This document shows, piece after piece, positions 1-10,757 of a stretch of DNA of 64,000 nt (position 1 is the first letter of the stretch; each line of letters starts with the position of its first letter). The notes below the pieces were generated by a model. It saw nothing but the letters and a program-made list of their open reading frames with translations. It was not told the DNA's origin and did not search any database. Position numbers and translations under genes: made by a program. Origin of the DNA: Bacteroidia bacterium (lineage in GTDB: Bacteria > Bacteroidota > Bacteroidia > CAIKAF01); assembly GCA_016742095.1 (NCBI GenBank), contig JACVCJ010000006.1, forward strand, positions 1 to 64,000, read 5' to 3'.

Positions 1-44
<44 letters not shown>

Positions 45-2339
45 GTGGTGTTGAGACTATGCGAAACAATTCTGCTCGGCTTTGCCCTTTTGATCTTCCT
101 GGTACAATTACTGCCTCTTTTTGCAGGTAAGGCCTTACTTTTTTTATTTTCAACAGGAATTTTGTCACTTGCGTACCTGTTCGCATCATACTGGTTATTC
201 AACAGTGGTGATAGAAAGAAAGTCCCGGTCCCTTTGCTTGCCGGATTATGTTTTGCCCTGGCCCTGGCTTCCCTTCCCTTCAACATATGGGTATGGCAGG
301 AGTTTGTATGGGATATGCTGCCTATTCCTAATATTCTGTTTTGTATTGTACTGGGCATATTTCTGATGCTGAAACGTGCTGTGTGGAAACAGGATAGGGA
401 TATGCGCCGGATTTTTATCCGTTCGTTGTGTATTGCCGGAATTACAGCCTTTTTTGCGTATATGCCTTATAGATCATCACGACCGTATCGTTCGGTATTG
501 AAGTTACTAAACCGTGGTGATTTTCTTTTGCTGGCAAACATAGATATGTTTAATTATTCCGATGCCTGTGAGGCAGAACTGAAAGCAGGTAACTGTGAGC
601 AGGCCCTGCAATATGCCAAAGATGCAAACCTGGCCGGACGTATATGGGTCGGGCTTCCTGCCGGAGAAGAAAACATGGAAGAGGAATTAATACTGGAGAA
701 ACCCTTAGAGCCGGATGCTCTTGGCCTTTTTGCAAAGAATATTCTAAAAACAGATAGACGCCGTGAAAAAAGAAACAGAATTGCATCTACCTACGAAAAC
801 CTTTACTTGGCGTACGATTGTCAGGCTAAAGTTATGTATAGCGGGGGGCTGTATGAAGAAGCTCTCGAATATTTGAAAAAGGCTGATTGTGCACTTAAAT
901 TATGTGATCATAAGGATGAACATTGGAGAGTACAGGAAGTATTTGCCTCATATAGTACTGCGCTCTGCTACGCTGAAATGGGACAGAATGAGGAGGCAAT
1001 AGCATTGCTCGAGAATGCTGTTGAAGCCTATATTGCCCTCAGGGATCGCGCTGATATAGAAATAGTTCCCTTATTAAGAAATCTTGCCTATAACTATGCT
1101 CAGATAGGATTATATACGTATTCTTTATATGTAAACAGGGCTGCATTGAAGATTATCGGTGAAGATCCGCAGACAGAAAATGAGCGGCACGAGTATGTGG
1201 AAAATTACCATATGCTGGCTCAGACACTGCTGAAAATGGACGATCCGGAAGGGGCTATGTATTACGCTGAAAAAGCAGGTACTTTTGCCGGGAATAATAG
1301 CCTGGATTACGCAAATAACTATATAATAAAAGGGCTGGTGAAAATGCGTACGGACAGGTACGCGATGGCTGAATCTGCATTTAGATCGGCACTTGAGCAG
1401 TATACAGCTAAGGGAAGTAAAAAGAAATACCTGGCCCTGGCCTTAACCGGCCTTGCCAAAGCGGCTCTGGCCCAGGGAAAGTACAGCGAAACAGGAGCCT
1501 GTCTTGAAAAATGTTTACCTTATACGTTTGCTGCTTACGGAAAAAACAGTACACAATATATTACTGTGCTCAAAATAAGAGTGGCACTTCATATTGCTTT
1601 GGCCGGTTATGAAGCTGCAGCTGCAGATATAGATGAAGTCATGGATATTTACGAAAACGGGCTTTCAGAAGATAGCACAGCAATTTCGGAAACAATAATG
1701 CTGCTGGCGTACATACAGCTTGCCACGGATAAACTGCCCGGTGCAAAACTAAGTACCGAAGAATGCCTGCGCCTTTTAGAGGTAGAGAGTGCAACAGAGC
1801 TTAAGGGGAACAGTTCTCTGAAGAATAACATCGCTTATGTAAATTATTATACCGGTGAATGGAAAGCATCTGAGGAACTTTATTGCAATGTGATAGAGAT
1901 AGAAGAAGAAGCCGGCCGTATAAAATCGGAAGCTTTGGGAACAGCTTACAATGGACTGGGACTCATTTATACGGAGAAAAATCGTTTGCCGGAAGCGGAT
2001 TCCTGCTTCGGTAAAACATTGTCCGTATGGCATACGATATATAACAGGCCACATCCGCGGATGGCTACGTTATACCAGAATCAGGCTTTGCTGAGACTTA
2101 AACAGAATAAACCTGAGGAGGCTGAAGATCTGTTACTAAAAGCATTGGAAATAAACCAGACTTTTCTGCCGGAAGATCACGATGCCTTCGGAGATATCTA
2201 TAAAGTACTCGGAGACATTAGACAGAAGCAGAGAAAACCAGCAGATGCCGGAATTTATTACGGCAAAGCCCGGGTTATTTATTATGCCAAGTTTGGAGCT
2301 GATCATTCCAAAACTCGCATGCTTTCGGCATATAAATAA
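45..2339 (+). CDS. Membrane-anchored tetratricopeptide-repeat protein; N-terminus uncertain because it abuts the poly-G end
   Basis: 764-aa ORF, hydrophobic N-terminal segments, then repeated TPR-like helices (ALCYAEMGQNEEAIALLENAVEAY; ALGTAYNGLGLIYTEKNRLPEADSCFGKTL). Confidence 0.8.
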   Translation: MVLRLCETILLGFALLIFLVQLLPLFAGKALLFLFSTGILSLAYLFASYWLFNSGDRKKVPVPLLAGLCFALALASLPFNIWVWQEFVWDMLPIPNILFCIVLGIFLMLKRAVWKQDRDMRRIFIRSLCIAGITAFFAYMPYRSSRPYRSVLKLLNRGDFLLLANIDMFNYSDACEAELKAGNCEQALQYAKDANLAGRIWVGLPAGEENMEEELILEKPLEPDALGLFAKNILKTDRRREKRNRIASTYENLYLAYDCQAKVMYSGGLYEEALEYLKKADCALKLCDHKDEHWRVQEVFASYSTALCYAEMGQNEEAIALLENAVEAYIALRDRADIEIVPLLRNLAYNYAQIGLYTYSLYVNRAALKIIGEDPQTENERHEYVENYHMLAQTLLKMDDPEGAMYYAEKAGTFAGNNSLDYANNYIIKGLVKMRTDRYAMAESAFRSALEQYTAKGSKKKYLALALTGLAKAALAQGKYSETGACLEKCLPYTFAAYGKNSTQYITVLKIRVALHIALAGYEAAAADIDEVMDIYENGLSEDSTAISETIMLLAYIQLATDKLPGAKLSTEECLRLLEVESATELKGNSSLKNNIAYVNYYTGEWKASEELYCNVIEIEEEAGRIKSEALGTAYNGLGLIYTEKNRLPEADSCFGKTLSVWHTIYNRPHPRMATLYQNQALLRLKQNKPEEAEDLLLKALEINQTFLPEDHDAFGDIYKVLGDIRQKQRKPADAGIYYGKARVIYYAKFGADHSKTRMLSAYK

Positions 2340-2365
2340 TGTCATATCACAGGTTTTAATATAAA

Positions 2366-2396
2366 ATACCGGTAAAACATTACGCTTTACCGGTAT
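2366..2396 (-). terminator. Hairpin between convergent genes; likely intrinsic terminator for the minus-strand lectin gene
   Basis: Perfect 11-bp arms ATACCGGTAAA / TTTACCGGTAT; minus-strand continuation TTTTATATT. Confidence 0.6.
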
Positions 2397-2424
2397 GGTG
2401 TATGGGAGTGGAAAAAGAAACAAC

Positions 2425-2823
2425 TTAAACGCCGGCTGCGATGCCGAAAATTTCTACAACGATATCATTGTAGTCATTGTCCGTGCCATCTTCTATGAGG
2501 CATACAAAATTGTTGGCCACATTTTTCATACCTGCATCGGTAGGATATGCCCCGCTGTAGTTTTTACTGTTGAAATTGCTGGAGCCGGACGTATTTGTAA
2601 TAACGAGCTGCAGGTTGGCGGATTGTACAGCTACATAACCATACCCCAGGATATCGATCTTACCGGGCTGGTAGGTGCCTGTCGTGTAGTTAAAGTAAAT
2701 GTTTTCCCCGGAAGCGTCCTGCAGGATCACATTATAGGAGCCGGCTGTCTGGGCTGTAACGTTCCAGAAAATAAGTTGTCCGGTGGGAAAATTAGTGATC
2801 GGGATATTGATAGAATTTGCCAT
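2425..2823 (-). CDS. PA-IIL/LecB-like calcium-dependent lectin
   Basis: 132 aa, no signal peptide; C-terminal NNFVCLIEDGTDNDYNDIVVEI closely matches the LecB calcium loop (NFALVGSEDGTDNDYNDAVVVI, recalled from memory). Confidence 0.8.
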   Translation of the reverse strand: MANSINIPITNFPTGQLIFWNVTAQTAGSYNVILQDASGENIYFNYTTGTYQPGKIDILGYGYVAVQSANLQLVITNTSGSSNFNSKNYSGAYPTDAGMKNVANNFVCLIEDGTDNDYNDIVVEIFGIAAGV

Positions 2824-3075
2824 AATCAGGAATTTAAAAAATGAATAAAAAGATTGTTGCTGTTACCGGAGCAGTCAAAGCCGGGTGGGGTGATTCGGGC
2901 GAGACCTTTGCCGGAGGCGGCGCATGGGCATAGTATCCCTGCTGCGCTTTGTGTGTGTGGAGGCGCATAATGTATTGGGTTTAAGGTGAAACGATTTGGT
3001 TTGGTGAAAGTAGATCAAAATAAAGTTCCTTGGGCTTGCAAGGACGTAATTTTTTGATAATCAGTGCTTTTTGTC

Positions 3076-3120
3076 CAGGTATAAATACCTGTTATTTCTG
3101 AAAGCAGATAATTATACCTG
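3076..3120. promoter_or_regulatory. Inverted repeat CAGGTATaaATACCTG plus a further ATACCTG half-site; possible operator
   Basis: 7-bp arms at 3076-3082 and 3085-3091; third half-site ATACCTG at 3114-3120, upstream of the 3188 CDS. Confidence 0.35.
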
Positions 3121-3187
3121 TAAGAGTAATTTATGGCGTGTGAATACGTGAAAAATAGTACATTGCGTTTACGTTTAAATCACCTTT

Positions 3188-4336
3188 ATGGAACTGAAAG
3201 ACCCTATACCCCGCACTGCTGAAGAGATACAGCAGCAGATAACCGAATTATTCGATTACAACCCGTTGCCAAGGACGGAATATGCTCCCGACCTTTTTTC
3301 CCTTTCGGGCTTTCCGCATTACGAAGATGTGCTCAGTAACTGGTACGCGTTCTTTTTTCGTACGGAAGAGAAACATGGTTTCGGAAGACTTTTTGTACAG
3401 GCGCTGCTGGATGTTATCCGCTCAAAAACATCAGACATCCCCGGCAGTTTTATGGACCACCGGGTGCAATGTAAGCGGGAAGTACAAACAAAAAAAGGAA
3501 ACTACATCGACCTGGTACTATATGATGAGGAAAACGATGTGAATAGTTTTAACCAGTCCATACTTATTGAAAATAAAGTATATCATATTCTACATAACGA
3601 TCTGATAGATTATTATGACAGTATAAAAACCAAGGCTGGCGAGCATAAACAGGGTGTTCTGATGACTCTATGGCCATTGGGAGACCTGCCGCCAGGTTAT
3701 GTGAACATAACACACCGGGAATTCATTGGAAAAGTGCTGTCATTACTACCTCAGTATTGGGGTGGGTCCGGTGAAAAATACCTTATTTACCTGAAAGATA
3801 TCGAACAAAATATTCAACGTTTAACATCCGAAATGCAAATGAATACCAACATCCGTTTTTATATAGAAAATACATCGAAATTTCACGCTATGCAGGAGGT
3901 GGCCAGAGAGGCTTGCGAATTTATTTATGGACAGATTGAGGCAACAGCTTATCTGTTGAAACTAGAGCCGGATGGTAAGCAATATGATTATCGACATATC
4001 TGGCAACGTGGTGTAGATCATGTTTACTATACAGTTTTACTAACGGACTTTTTCAAAGACGGAAAAACGATACATGTTGCTCTTGAACTTTGGACGAAGA
4101 AAGCACTGGACCTGATGGCCAGTTATAATACTGCATGTGAGGATGTTCATGTCGGAAAAGATGTAATAGTGAAACCTTCATATGATGGTAAGTCAAACTT
4201 TCATTATTATGCTTTTAAAACGTATACTATTGAACCGGATCAGATTGAAAACCTGTCTGAAATACTTGCTACAGGTATAAAAGAAGATATGGAGCCGATC
4301 CGTAAGGCAATAACGGCAGTATATACAACCGCATAA
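3188..4336 (+). CDS. PD-(D/E)XK nuclease superfamily protein (PDDEXK_4-like)
   Basis: NYIDLVLYDEEND...QSILIENKVYHILHNDLIDYYDSIK: D...ExK core in the context typical of this family. Confidence 0.75.
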   Translation: MELKDPIPRTAEEIQQQITELFDYNPLPRTEYAPDLFSLSGFPHYEDVLSNWYAFFFRTEEKHGFGRLFVQALLDVIRSKTSDIPGSFMDHRVQCKREVQTKKGNYIDLVLYDEENDVNSFNQSILIENKVYHILHNDLIDYYDSIKTKAGEHKQGVLMTLWPLGDLPPGYVNITHREFIGKVLSLLPQYWGGSGEKYLIYLKDIEQNIQRLTSEMQMNTNIRFYIENTSKFHAMQEVAREACEFIYGQIEATAYLLKLEPDGKQYDYRHIWQRGVDHVYYTVLLTDFFKDGKTIHVALELWTKKALDLMASYNTACEDVHVGKDVIVKPSYDGKSNFHYYAFKTYTIEPDQIENLSEILATGIKEDMEPIRKAITAVYTTA

Positions 4337-4401
4337 TCCTAGTTTGCTGTATTCCCATTCACTCGGAAGAAAACTCATAGCTGCGAGCTCATAGCTCAAG
4401 A

Positions 4402-5883
4402 CTACATAAACGGCGAGATCAGCCGCACGATCCGTTCCAACAGTTTACGTCCGCGGGAGCGGCGCTTCTGTGTGGCCAGGGTAAGTTCCCGGGCGTCTTC
4501 CAGGTCTTTGTAAAAAATATCGGCCAGCTGTCCGGCGATCTCTTCGTCGTAGATCAGGGCCGAGACTTCAAAATTGAGGTCGAAACTGCGCACGTCCAGG
4601 TTGGCGGTACCCACAGAGGACAGCGTGCGGTCGATCACATAGGTTTTGGCATGTATCAGTCCTTTGGTATACTGGTATACTTTTACGCCGGCGCGCAGCA
4701 GACTGTCGAAATACGCGCGGGAGGCCACATCGACCAGGGTAGAGTCGCTGCTCGCAGGCACCAGCAGCTTTACGTCTATACCGCTCAGCGCAGCCAGTAC
4801 AAGGCTTTCCTGCAGACTGGAATCCGGGATGTAATAGGGCGTGGTGAGCAATATTTCTTTGCGGGCCAGGTTGATGGACTGCATAATGGAATACAGGATG
4901 TTGGGAAGGTCGGAATCCGGGCCGCCTGAAACGATCTGTGCGTGGTAGGTGGCTTTTTCCGGTATACCGGCATAGGGGAAATAACGCCGGTCGATCAGCA
5001 GGTCTTCATTACAGCAGAAATTCCAGTCGGACACGAATACCTGCTGCAGCGCCAGGGACGAAAGGCCTTTGATCATGATGTGCGTATCCCGCCAGTACCC
5101 TTCTGAATCCGGGCTGTTGATGTAGCGGTCGGATACGTTGATGCCGCCGGTGAAACTGGTATGTCCGTCGATCACCACAATTTTACGGTGATTGCGGTAA
5201 TTGAGGCGGTTGGCAAAACGGATGAGGCGGATCTTGTTAAAAGGATGGGCCTGGATACCGGCCGTGCGCAAGGAACGTACGATGGTTTTACGTATGCCGC
5301 GGCTCCCGAAATCGTCGTACAGGAAACGTACCTCCACTCCTTCGCGGGCTTTTTGGATCAGGATATCACATATTTCACGGCCGATGCGATCGTTCTCGTA
5401 AATGTAATACTCCATGTGAATGTGCGAACGGGCTTTTTTCAGCTCATCGATCAGCAGGGGAAACAGTTCTTCGCCGTTCAGCAGCAGGCGTATCTCTTCA
5501 TTGGGCAGCACGTGGTTACTCCCTGTTTTTTTATCGGAAAGCAGCTGTATCAGGCCTTTGTAGTGCTGTAATACCTGGCGGTCGGAAGCGGACAGGCAGC
5601 GCTCGGCCTCCTGCAGAAAGTGCCGGAAATCGGTCTTTACCGCTTCGTCTACCACCAGTTTACGGTTATACAATTTTCGCTTACGGTAATTGATACCGAA
5701 GTAGAAATAGAACAGGATACCGAAAACGGGGACAAATACGGCAAACAAGAGGTAGGCCAGGGTCTTGCTTACCGAACGTGTATCGTAAATGATACGCATG
5801 CAGGTAAATACGAGCAGCAACAGGTAGATCACCTGTACAATAATGAACCATTTAGCATCTACAAACCAGGCAGATTGGAGCAT
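4402..5883 (-). CDS. cls: Cardiolipin synthase (phospholipase D family)
   Basis: Two HxK motifs (NHRKIVVIDGHTSFTGGIN; IHAKTYVIDRTLSSVGTANLD), N-terminal TM helices. Confidence 0.92.
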   Translation of the reverse strand: MLQSAWFVDAKWFIIVQVIYLLLLVFTCMRIIYDTRSVSKTLAYLLFAVFVPVFGILFYFYFGINYRKRKLYNRKLVVDEAVKTDFRHFLQEAERCLSASDRQVLQHYKGLIQLLSDKKTGSNHVLPNEEIRLLLNGEELFPLLIDELKKARSHIHMEYYIYENDRIGREICDILIQKAREGVEVRFLYDDFGSRGIRKTIVRSLRTAGIQAHPFNKIRLIRFANRLNYRNHRKIVVIDGHTSFTGGINVSDRYINSPDSEGYWRDTHIMIKGLSSLALQQVFVSDWNFCCNEDLLIDRRYFPYAGIPEKATYHAQIVSGGPDSDLPNILYSIMQSINLARKEILLTTPYYIPDSSLQESLVLAALSGIDVKLLVPASSDSTLVDVASRAYFDSLLRAGVKVYQYTKGLIHAKTYVIDRTLSSVGTANLDVRSFDLNFEVSALIYDEEIAGQLADIFYKDLEDARELTLATQKRRSRGRKLLERIVRLISPFM

Positions 5884-6034
5884 AGATCGTGTTTTTTGGT
5901 ATGCATGGCGGCTACTATACGCCGTTCTTCAAATGTAACATAATCTTTCTGAAAAAGGGTAGAAAAGTCAGTCCCGCACAGCCGAACTTTTAGTACATTC
6001 ATACCCGGCAATCTTCACACACAAATTACCGCAT

Positions 6035-7525
6035 ATGCAGCACAAAACACCGCACACACAGACCGATATACTGATGGTGGGCGCCGGTATCATGAGTACC
6101 ACCCTGGCCATGTTGTTAAAAGAACTGGACCCGGACTTGAAGATACGTATCCACGAAGTGCTCGATAAGCCTGCACAGGAGAGCTCCAACGCCTGGAACA
6201 ATGCCGGTACGGGACATGCCGCCCTCTGTGAACTGAATTACACGCCCATGCTGCCCGACGGCAGTGTCGATATCAGCAAGGCGCTGGAAGTGAATACGGC
6301 CTTTGACCTTTCGCGGCAGTTCTGGACCTACCTCGTAAAAAAGGGCCTTATCCATAACCCGCAGGCTTTCCTGCATCCCGTGCCACATTGCAGTTTTGTA
6401 CGCGGTGAAGCCGATGTGGCCTACCTGAAAAAACGTTTCGAAGTACTATCGGCACACCCGCTGTACAAAGGAATGGAATATACCGAAGACCGGGCCCTGC
6501 TCAGCCGCTGGATGCCCCTGGTGATGGAAGGCCGCGATCCGCATGAAAAAGTGGCTGCCACGCGCATGAGCACCGGAACGGACGTGGACTATGGAAAGCT
6601 TACCCGCCTGTACCTGGGGCACCTGGCTAAAACGCACGACTTTTCGGTTAGCTATCACAGCCGTGTGATGGACCTGGAACGCAGTGGTGATGGCTGGAAC
6701 GTGGAGATCCGTAACGAAAAGAACGGGGAACATCAACGTATCCGTGCAACGTTTGTGTTCGTCGGTGCCGGTGGCGCGGCGTTGCCCTTACTGCAGAAGT
6801 CGGACATCCCGGAGGCGCGGGGCTATGCGGGCTTCCCGGTGAGCGGGCTCTGGCTGCGCACGGACAATCCGCTGATCACATCCCGGCACCATGCCAAAGT
6901 CTACGGGAATGCAGCCGTGGGAGCGCCTCCGATGTCGGTACCGCACCTGGACACACGGCATGTGGACGGTAAAGTATCCCTGCTGTTCGGCCCCTTTGCC
7001 GGCTTTTCTACCAAATTCCTGAAGCACGGCTCTTACCTCGATCTGTTTGGCTCCATCGACCGGGAGAACCTGTTACCCCTGCTGGCCGTGGGCCGCGATA
7101 ATTTTGCGCTGGAAAAATACCTGGTGGGTCAGGTGCTGGAATCCGACGAAAAACGTTTTGCCGCGCTGCGCGAATTCTTCCCGCTGGCCAAAGAGTCCGA
7201 CTGGCACCTGGAACAGGCCGGGCAACGCGTGCAGATCATCAAAAAGGACAAAAAACACGGCGGCGTGCTCAAATTCGGCACCGAAGTGATCTGTTCGGCC
7301 GATCATACCATCGCAGCCCTGCTGGGCGCTTCGCCGGGTGCTTCCACGGCGCCGGCCATCATGCTGAGCGTGATAGAACAATGCTTTCCGGAAAAGTTGC
7401 AACGTGCCGACTGGCAGCAGAAACTGAAGGAGATGATCCCGTCTTACGGTATTTCCCTGCAGGAGGAATCGGCCTTTTGCCTGAAGTTAAGGAAGGAAAC
7501 GGGCGCAGTGCTGGGGATCGGGTAG
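6035..7525 (+). CDS. mqo: Malate:quinone oxidoreductase
   Basis: [66 protein letters not shown]. Confidence 0.95.
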   Translation: MQHKTPHTQTDILMVGAGIMSTTLAMLLKELDPDLKIRIHEVLDKPAQESSNAWNNAGTGHAALCELNYTPMLPDGSVDISKALEVNTAFDLSRQFWTYLVKKGLIHNPQAFLHPVPHCSFVRGEADVAYLKKRFEVLSAHPLYKGMEYTEDRALLSRWMPLVMEGRDPHEKVAATRMSTGTDVDYGKLTRLYLGHLAKTHDFSVSYHSRVMDLERSGDGWNVEIRNEKNGEHQRIRATFVFVGAGGAALPLLQKSDIPEARGYAGFPVSGLWLRTDNPLITSRHHAKVYGNAAVGAPPMSVPHLDTRHVDGKVSLLFGPFAGFSTKFLKHGSYLDLFGSIDRENLLPLLAVGRDNFALEKYLVGQVLESDEKRFAALREFFPLAKESDWHLEQAGQRVQIIKKDKKHGGVLKFGTEVICSADHTIAALLGASPGASTAPAIMLSVIEQCFPEKLQRADWQQKLKEMIPSYGISLQEESAFCLKLRKETGAVLGIG

Positions 7526-7546
7526 GGGCGGTAGCAAATGAAAAAG

Positions 7547-8719
7547 TTAGCTTTGTAAAGTTAGAATATGCTTTATGAAAGATTCAAGGGTAAGAATTCT
7601 ATGCCTAAATTCTTTAGGAAAACTGCTTAGATAAGATTTTGGAACTACAAGACAGACATTATACTTATACATTTCTTCCAACTGATGCGTTGAAATGCCC
7701 TGCTGAAGAGTAAACAAATGTTTGGTTTTTATTCGGTCAGCCTCGTTAAGTACTTGTCGCCATCTGTCTTTACAAGTCGTCTTCGATGCAAGTACAGCCA
7801 GCTTATTTGTATCAAATCTTGAGTTAGAATAATCATCAGAACCCGGAAACAGGAAGTCTGGTTTCTTCTTGTCTTCAGTGATAACCTGAGTATTGAATTT
7901 TAAGTGAAAAATACTAAAAACTTCAGACAGATGATGCTCTAACGATTTTCCGGCCCTGCTCTTTCTTCGATTAAGAAATGTATTGGCAGTTGTAATAAAT
8001 TCTTCTACGGAAGAAAATGGTATTTTTATTATATCAGAGTATCTAACATTTTCTAATGTCTTAAACAACTGAAATTCGGCCTCAAGCCAGTTTAATAATT
8101 GTTTATCAGGATCAGTTCTAATATGACCGGGATTAATACCCCAAACAGTATTATAACACAACCGGGCTCTTGCAGCAAGATCTGCAGTCGGAGGGAAATC
8201 AACAGTGAGTTGACTGATAAAATTGTGAAAGCAATTTAAAAGGAGATCTTCTATATTTTGTTGAAATTGCTTAGGGATAATGCCATTTATGTCCGATGAG
8301 GAAATGTTCAGAGCTGTGACGAATTGATCAATATCCTCATCTGACTGTAATACGAAAGCATTATAGTAATCATTAGAAACTTTTACAATGACAAGAAGAT
8401 CCCCAATGTTTTCATCATGTAAATAAGGGAAATTTCTGCCAAATCGCGTAAGACGATACTCATTGCGCGTACCGGTTCCATAATATATAAAACGGCTTTG
8501 TGTTTCGAAGTCATTCTGCCATTTAATAGTAATGTATATGTCTTTATTGGATCCTTTTTCGCCTTCACTGTCAAAAAAGAGCGGCCAAGCGTTTTTATGA
8601 ATGTGAAAACCTGCCTGATGAGCGCCAGTAGCACCTACATCATTTGCCGTGATGAATTTACAGAAGGCTACTTGGGCATTTTGCGCAGAGCTTATGGCTT
8701 TATTTAATATGCTTTCCAT
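7547..8719 (-). CDS. EcoRII-type (type IIE-like) restriction endonuclease
   Basis: N-terminal effector-like region ([22 protein letters not shown]) and C-terminal KKPDFLFPG...[34 protein letters not shown]. Confidence 0.85.
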   Translation of the reverse strand: MESILNKAISSAQNAQVAFCKFITANDVGATGAHQAGFHIHKNAWPLFFDSEGEKGSNKDIYITIKWQNDFETQSRFIYYGTGTRNEYRLTRFGRNFPYLHDENIGDLLVIVKVSNDYYNAFVLQSDEDIDQFVTALNISSSDINGIIPKQFQQNIEDLLLNCFHNFISQLTVDFPPTADLAARARLCYNTVWGINPGHIRTDPDKQLLNWLEAEFQLFKTLENVRYSDIIKIPFSSVEEFITTANTFLNRRKSRAGKSLEHHLSEVFSIFHLKFNTQVITEDKKKPDFLFPGSDDYSNSRFDTNKLAVLASKTTCKDRWRQVLNEADRIKTKHLFTLQQGISTHQLEEMYKYNVCLVVPKSYLSSFPKEFRHRILTLESFIKHILTLQS

Positions 8720-9926
8720 TTATTTTTAAAAGTTCTTTTATTAGCTCACCAGCTACGGCCTGTATCAAAGGTACAGTCACCGAATTGCCAAACTGACGAT
8801 AAGCCTGATTATCAGAAACCGGAATAATAAACTTATCAGGAAACCCCTGCAGACGTGCACATTCCCGTGGAGTAAGCCTTCTGGGATTCAGTCCGTCCTG
8901 CGGAATAAGTATTTCGGCACCGTCTTTGTAATAACGTGCGCTCATAGTCCGTGAAACACCGTTCAAATCTGTCAGGCCAAATCCAAAACCGTTTCCCTTG
9001 GCTTTATGCTTATTGGCATAGTCCTGCAAATAGTTCCACAACTTATCTGACAATGTGTATTTGCCATCAGGATCTTCCATAAGAATATCTTTGATCTTTG
9101 CTTTCTGTACAGGATATTTGGGAAATTTAAACGTTTCCTGATTATTAAATATATCTCTTCTAAAGCCAACTATAATTATACGTTCGCGATGTTGTGGAAC
9201 ATAATATTTGCCATCTAATACTTCAGCATGTACATTGTATCCCAGCTCATCCAGAGTACTCTGAATTACCTTAAACGTATTGCCTTTATCATGTGATCTC
9301 AGGTTTTTTACGTTTTCCAGCATAAAAACGGGAGGACGCTTATGTTTGAGAATACGGGCAATATCAAAAAACAAGGTGCCCTGTGTTTCATCAAGAAATC
9401 CATGCTTTCTGCCAAGTGCATTCTTTTTGCTTACACCGGCAATCGAAAATGGCTGACAGGGAAATCCGGCCAGAAGGATATCATGATCGGGAATATTAGT
9501 TTCTTTAATTTGAGTGATATCCCCAAATGGCACTTCGCCAAAATTGGCTTCGTAGGTTTTTTTTGCAAAATTATTCCACTCACTGGTGAAAACACATTTG
9601 CCACCTAAATTCTGGTATGCAAGGCGAATCCCACCAATACCTGCAAATAAATCGATGAACTTAAATTTAGCCTTTGCGGGAGGGGGAAAAGGCACATCAT
9701 ATTTCAATGAAATATAAAGCTGGTCTTCTACACCGGGCTTAAATTCATCAAGGTACTCTTCCGCACGAAGCTTAAAATATTGAGATGCTCCATTTTCCTG
9801 ATTTTGCCAATAATGGGAAAGATTGGCAAATCCATCATTCAGATGTTTGTCAATATTGATATCCAGAGCTTTCTTAATATCACTGTATTTGGTCATTGCC
9901 TGTTTGGATGCTTTCTTCGATTTCAC
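8700..9926 (-). CDS. dcm: C5-cytosine DNA methyltransferase, Dcm/M.EcoRII type
   Basis: [86 protein letters not shown]. Confidence 0.95.
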   Translation of the reverse strand: MKSKKASKQAMTKYSDIKKALDINIDKHLNDGFANLSHYWQNQENGASQYFKLRAEEYLDEFKPGVEDQLYISLKYDVPFPPPAKAKFKFIDLFAGIGGIRLAYQNLGGKCVFTSEWNNFAKKTYEANFGEVPFGDITQIKETNIPDHDILLAGFPCQPFSIAGVSKKNALGRKHGFLDETQGTLFFDIARILKHKRPPVFMLENVKNLRSHDKGNTFKVIQSTLDELGYNVHAEVLDGKYYVPQHRERIIIVGFRRDIFNNQETFKFPKYPVQKAKIKDILMEDPDGKYTLSDKLWNYLQDYANKHKAKGNGFGFGLTDLNGVSRTMSARYYKDGAEILIPQDGLNPRRLTPRECARLQGFPDKFIIPVSDNQAYRQFGNSVTVPLIQAVAGELIKELLKINGKHIK

Positions 9927-10308
9927 GTATACAAGATGCTAAATTTTTTCGGACGTCTTTACTCCAGAAACGTAAAACTTTCCACCCTTTTTTAACGAGC
10001 TCTGTGTTAACGAGTTCATCTCTTTTGATGTTCCCTTCAATTTTGTTCCACCAAAAGTCACGATTAGTTTTTATACGATGCTTCTCAGTCTCCCAGTTTT
10101 TACCATGAAAATACTCACTATCCACAAAAATAGCCAGTTTATACCTTTTAAAAGTGAGGTCTGGTTTGCCGAAGACAGATTTATCATTCTTGCGATAACG
10201 ATATCCCAACTGCCATAATGTTTTGGCCAAAAGAACCTCATCCCGGGTTCCCTTACTCTTAATGGCTTGCATGTTTTTACGCCTCTGTTCTTTTGTAAGA
10301 ACGTCCAT
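9880..10308 (-). CDS. vsr: Very short patch repair (Vsr-like) endonuclease
   Basis: [39 protein letters not shown]...KPDLTF...[10 protein letters not shown]; overlaps the methyltransferase start. Confidence 0.88.
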   Translation of the reverse strand: MDVLTKEQRRKNMQAIKSKGTRDEVLLAKTLWQLGYRYRKNDKSVFGKPDLTFKRYKLAIFVDSEYFHGKNWETEKHRIKTNRDFWWNKIEGNIKRDELVNTELVKKGWKVLRFWSKDVRKNLASCIREIEESIQTGNDQIQ

Positions 10309-10348
10309 GAGGCAAAGTTAACAAATTACATCTTTAGTCAGGCTATAC

Positions 10349-10690
10349 TTAAGGGATTGTTTTACTAAACCCTTCTCCCAACCCCGCCTTCAGGACCTTT
10401 ATCCCTTCGATCTTCCCCTTCCTGTCTTTATAAAATTCCACCACGATCTCCGGCTGATCGGCGCGGTAAAAACAGTCCTGCGTTTCGGGAATAAGTTCCT
10501 GTCCGAAAGCGTTATGGTACAGTTTCGCTTTACGATACAGGATGCGCTGTGTACCGTACACGCCTGCGTAACGTTTTTGTATACGCGGTGCCGGTTGCAG
10601 CGGAATATGCGGCCATCCGGTTCTACGGTTTTACCGAAGGCAATACACATACCTATATCCGTTGAAAACCAGCCCTTACATTCAAATAAT
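10349..10690 (-). pseudogene. Probable decayed C-terminal remnant of a DUF3471-like or related protein
   Basis: RYAGVYGTQRILYRKAKLYHNAFGQEL...QPEIVVEFYKDRKGKIEGIKVL reads well but has no proper N-terminus; an adjacent frame holds upstream-like sequence. Confidence 0.35.
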
Positions 10691-10757
10691 TTACCGGCGT
10701 ATCCGGAGTCGCATAAACCTGTATATTTGTTTATACCGATAACAAAATAACAATTCT

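Noticed and set aside
2395-2844. 149-aa plus-strand ORF opposite the lectin gene
   Set aside because: The minus-strand translation carries the LecB signature; the plus translation is unremarkable.
7526-10348. Searched for direct repeats flanking the R-M operon like those around the deaminase cassette
   Set aside because: Only a trivial AAAGTTA match was seen at the two edges; not enough to claim a target duplication.
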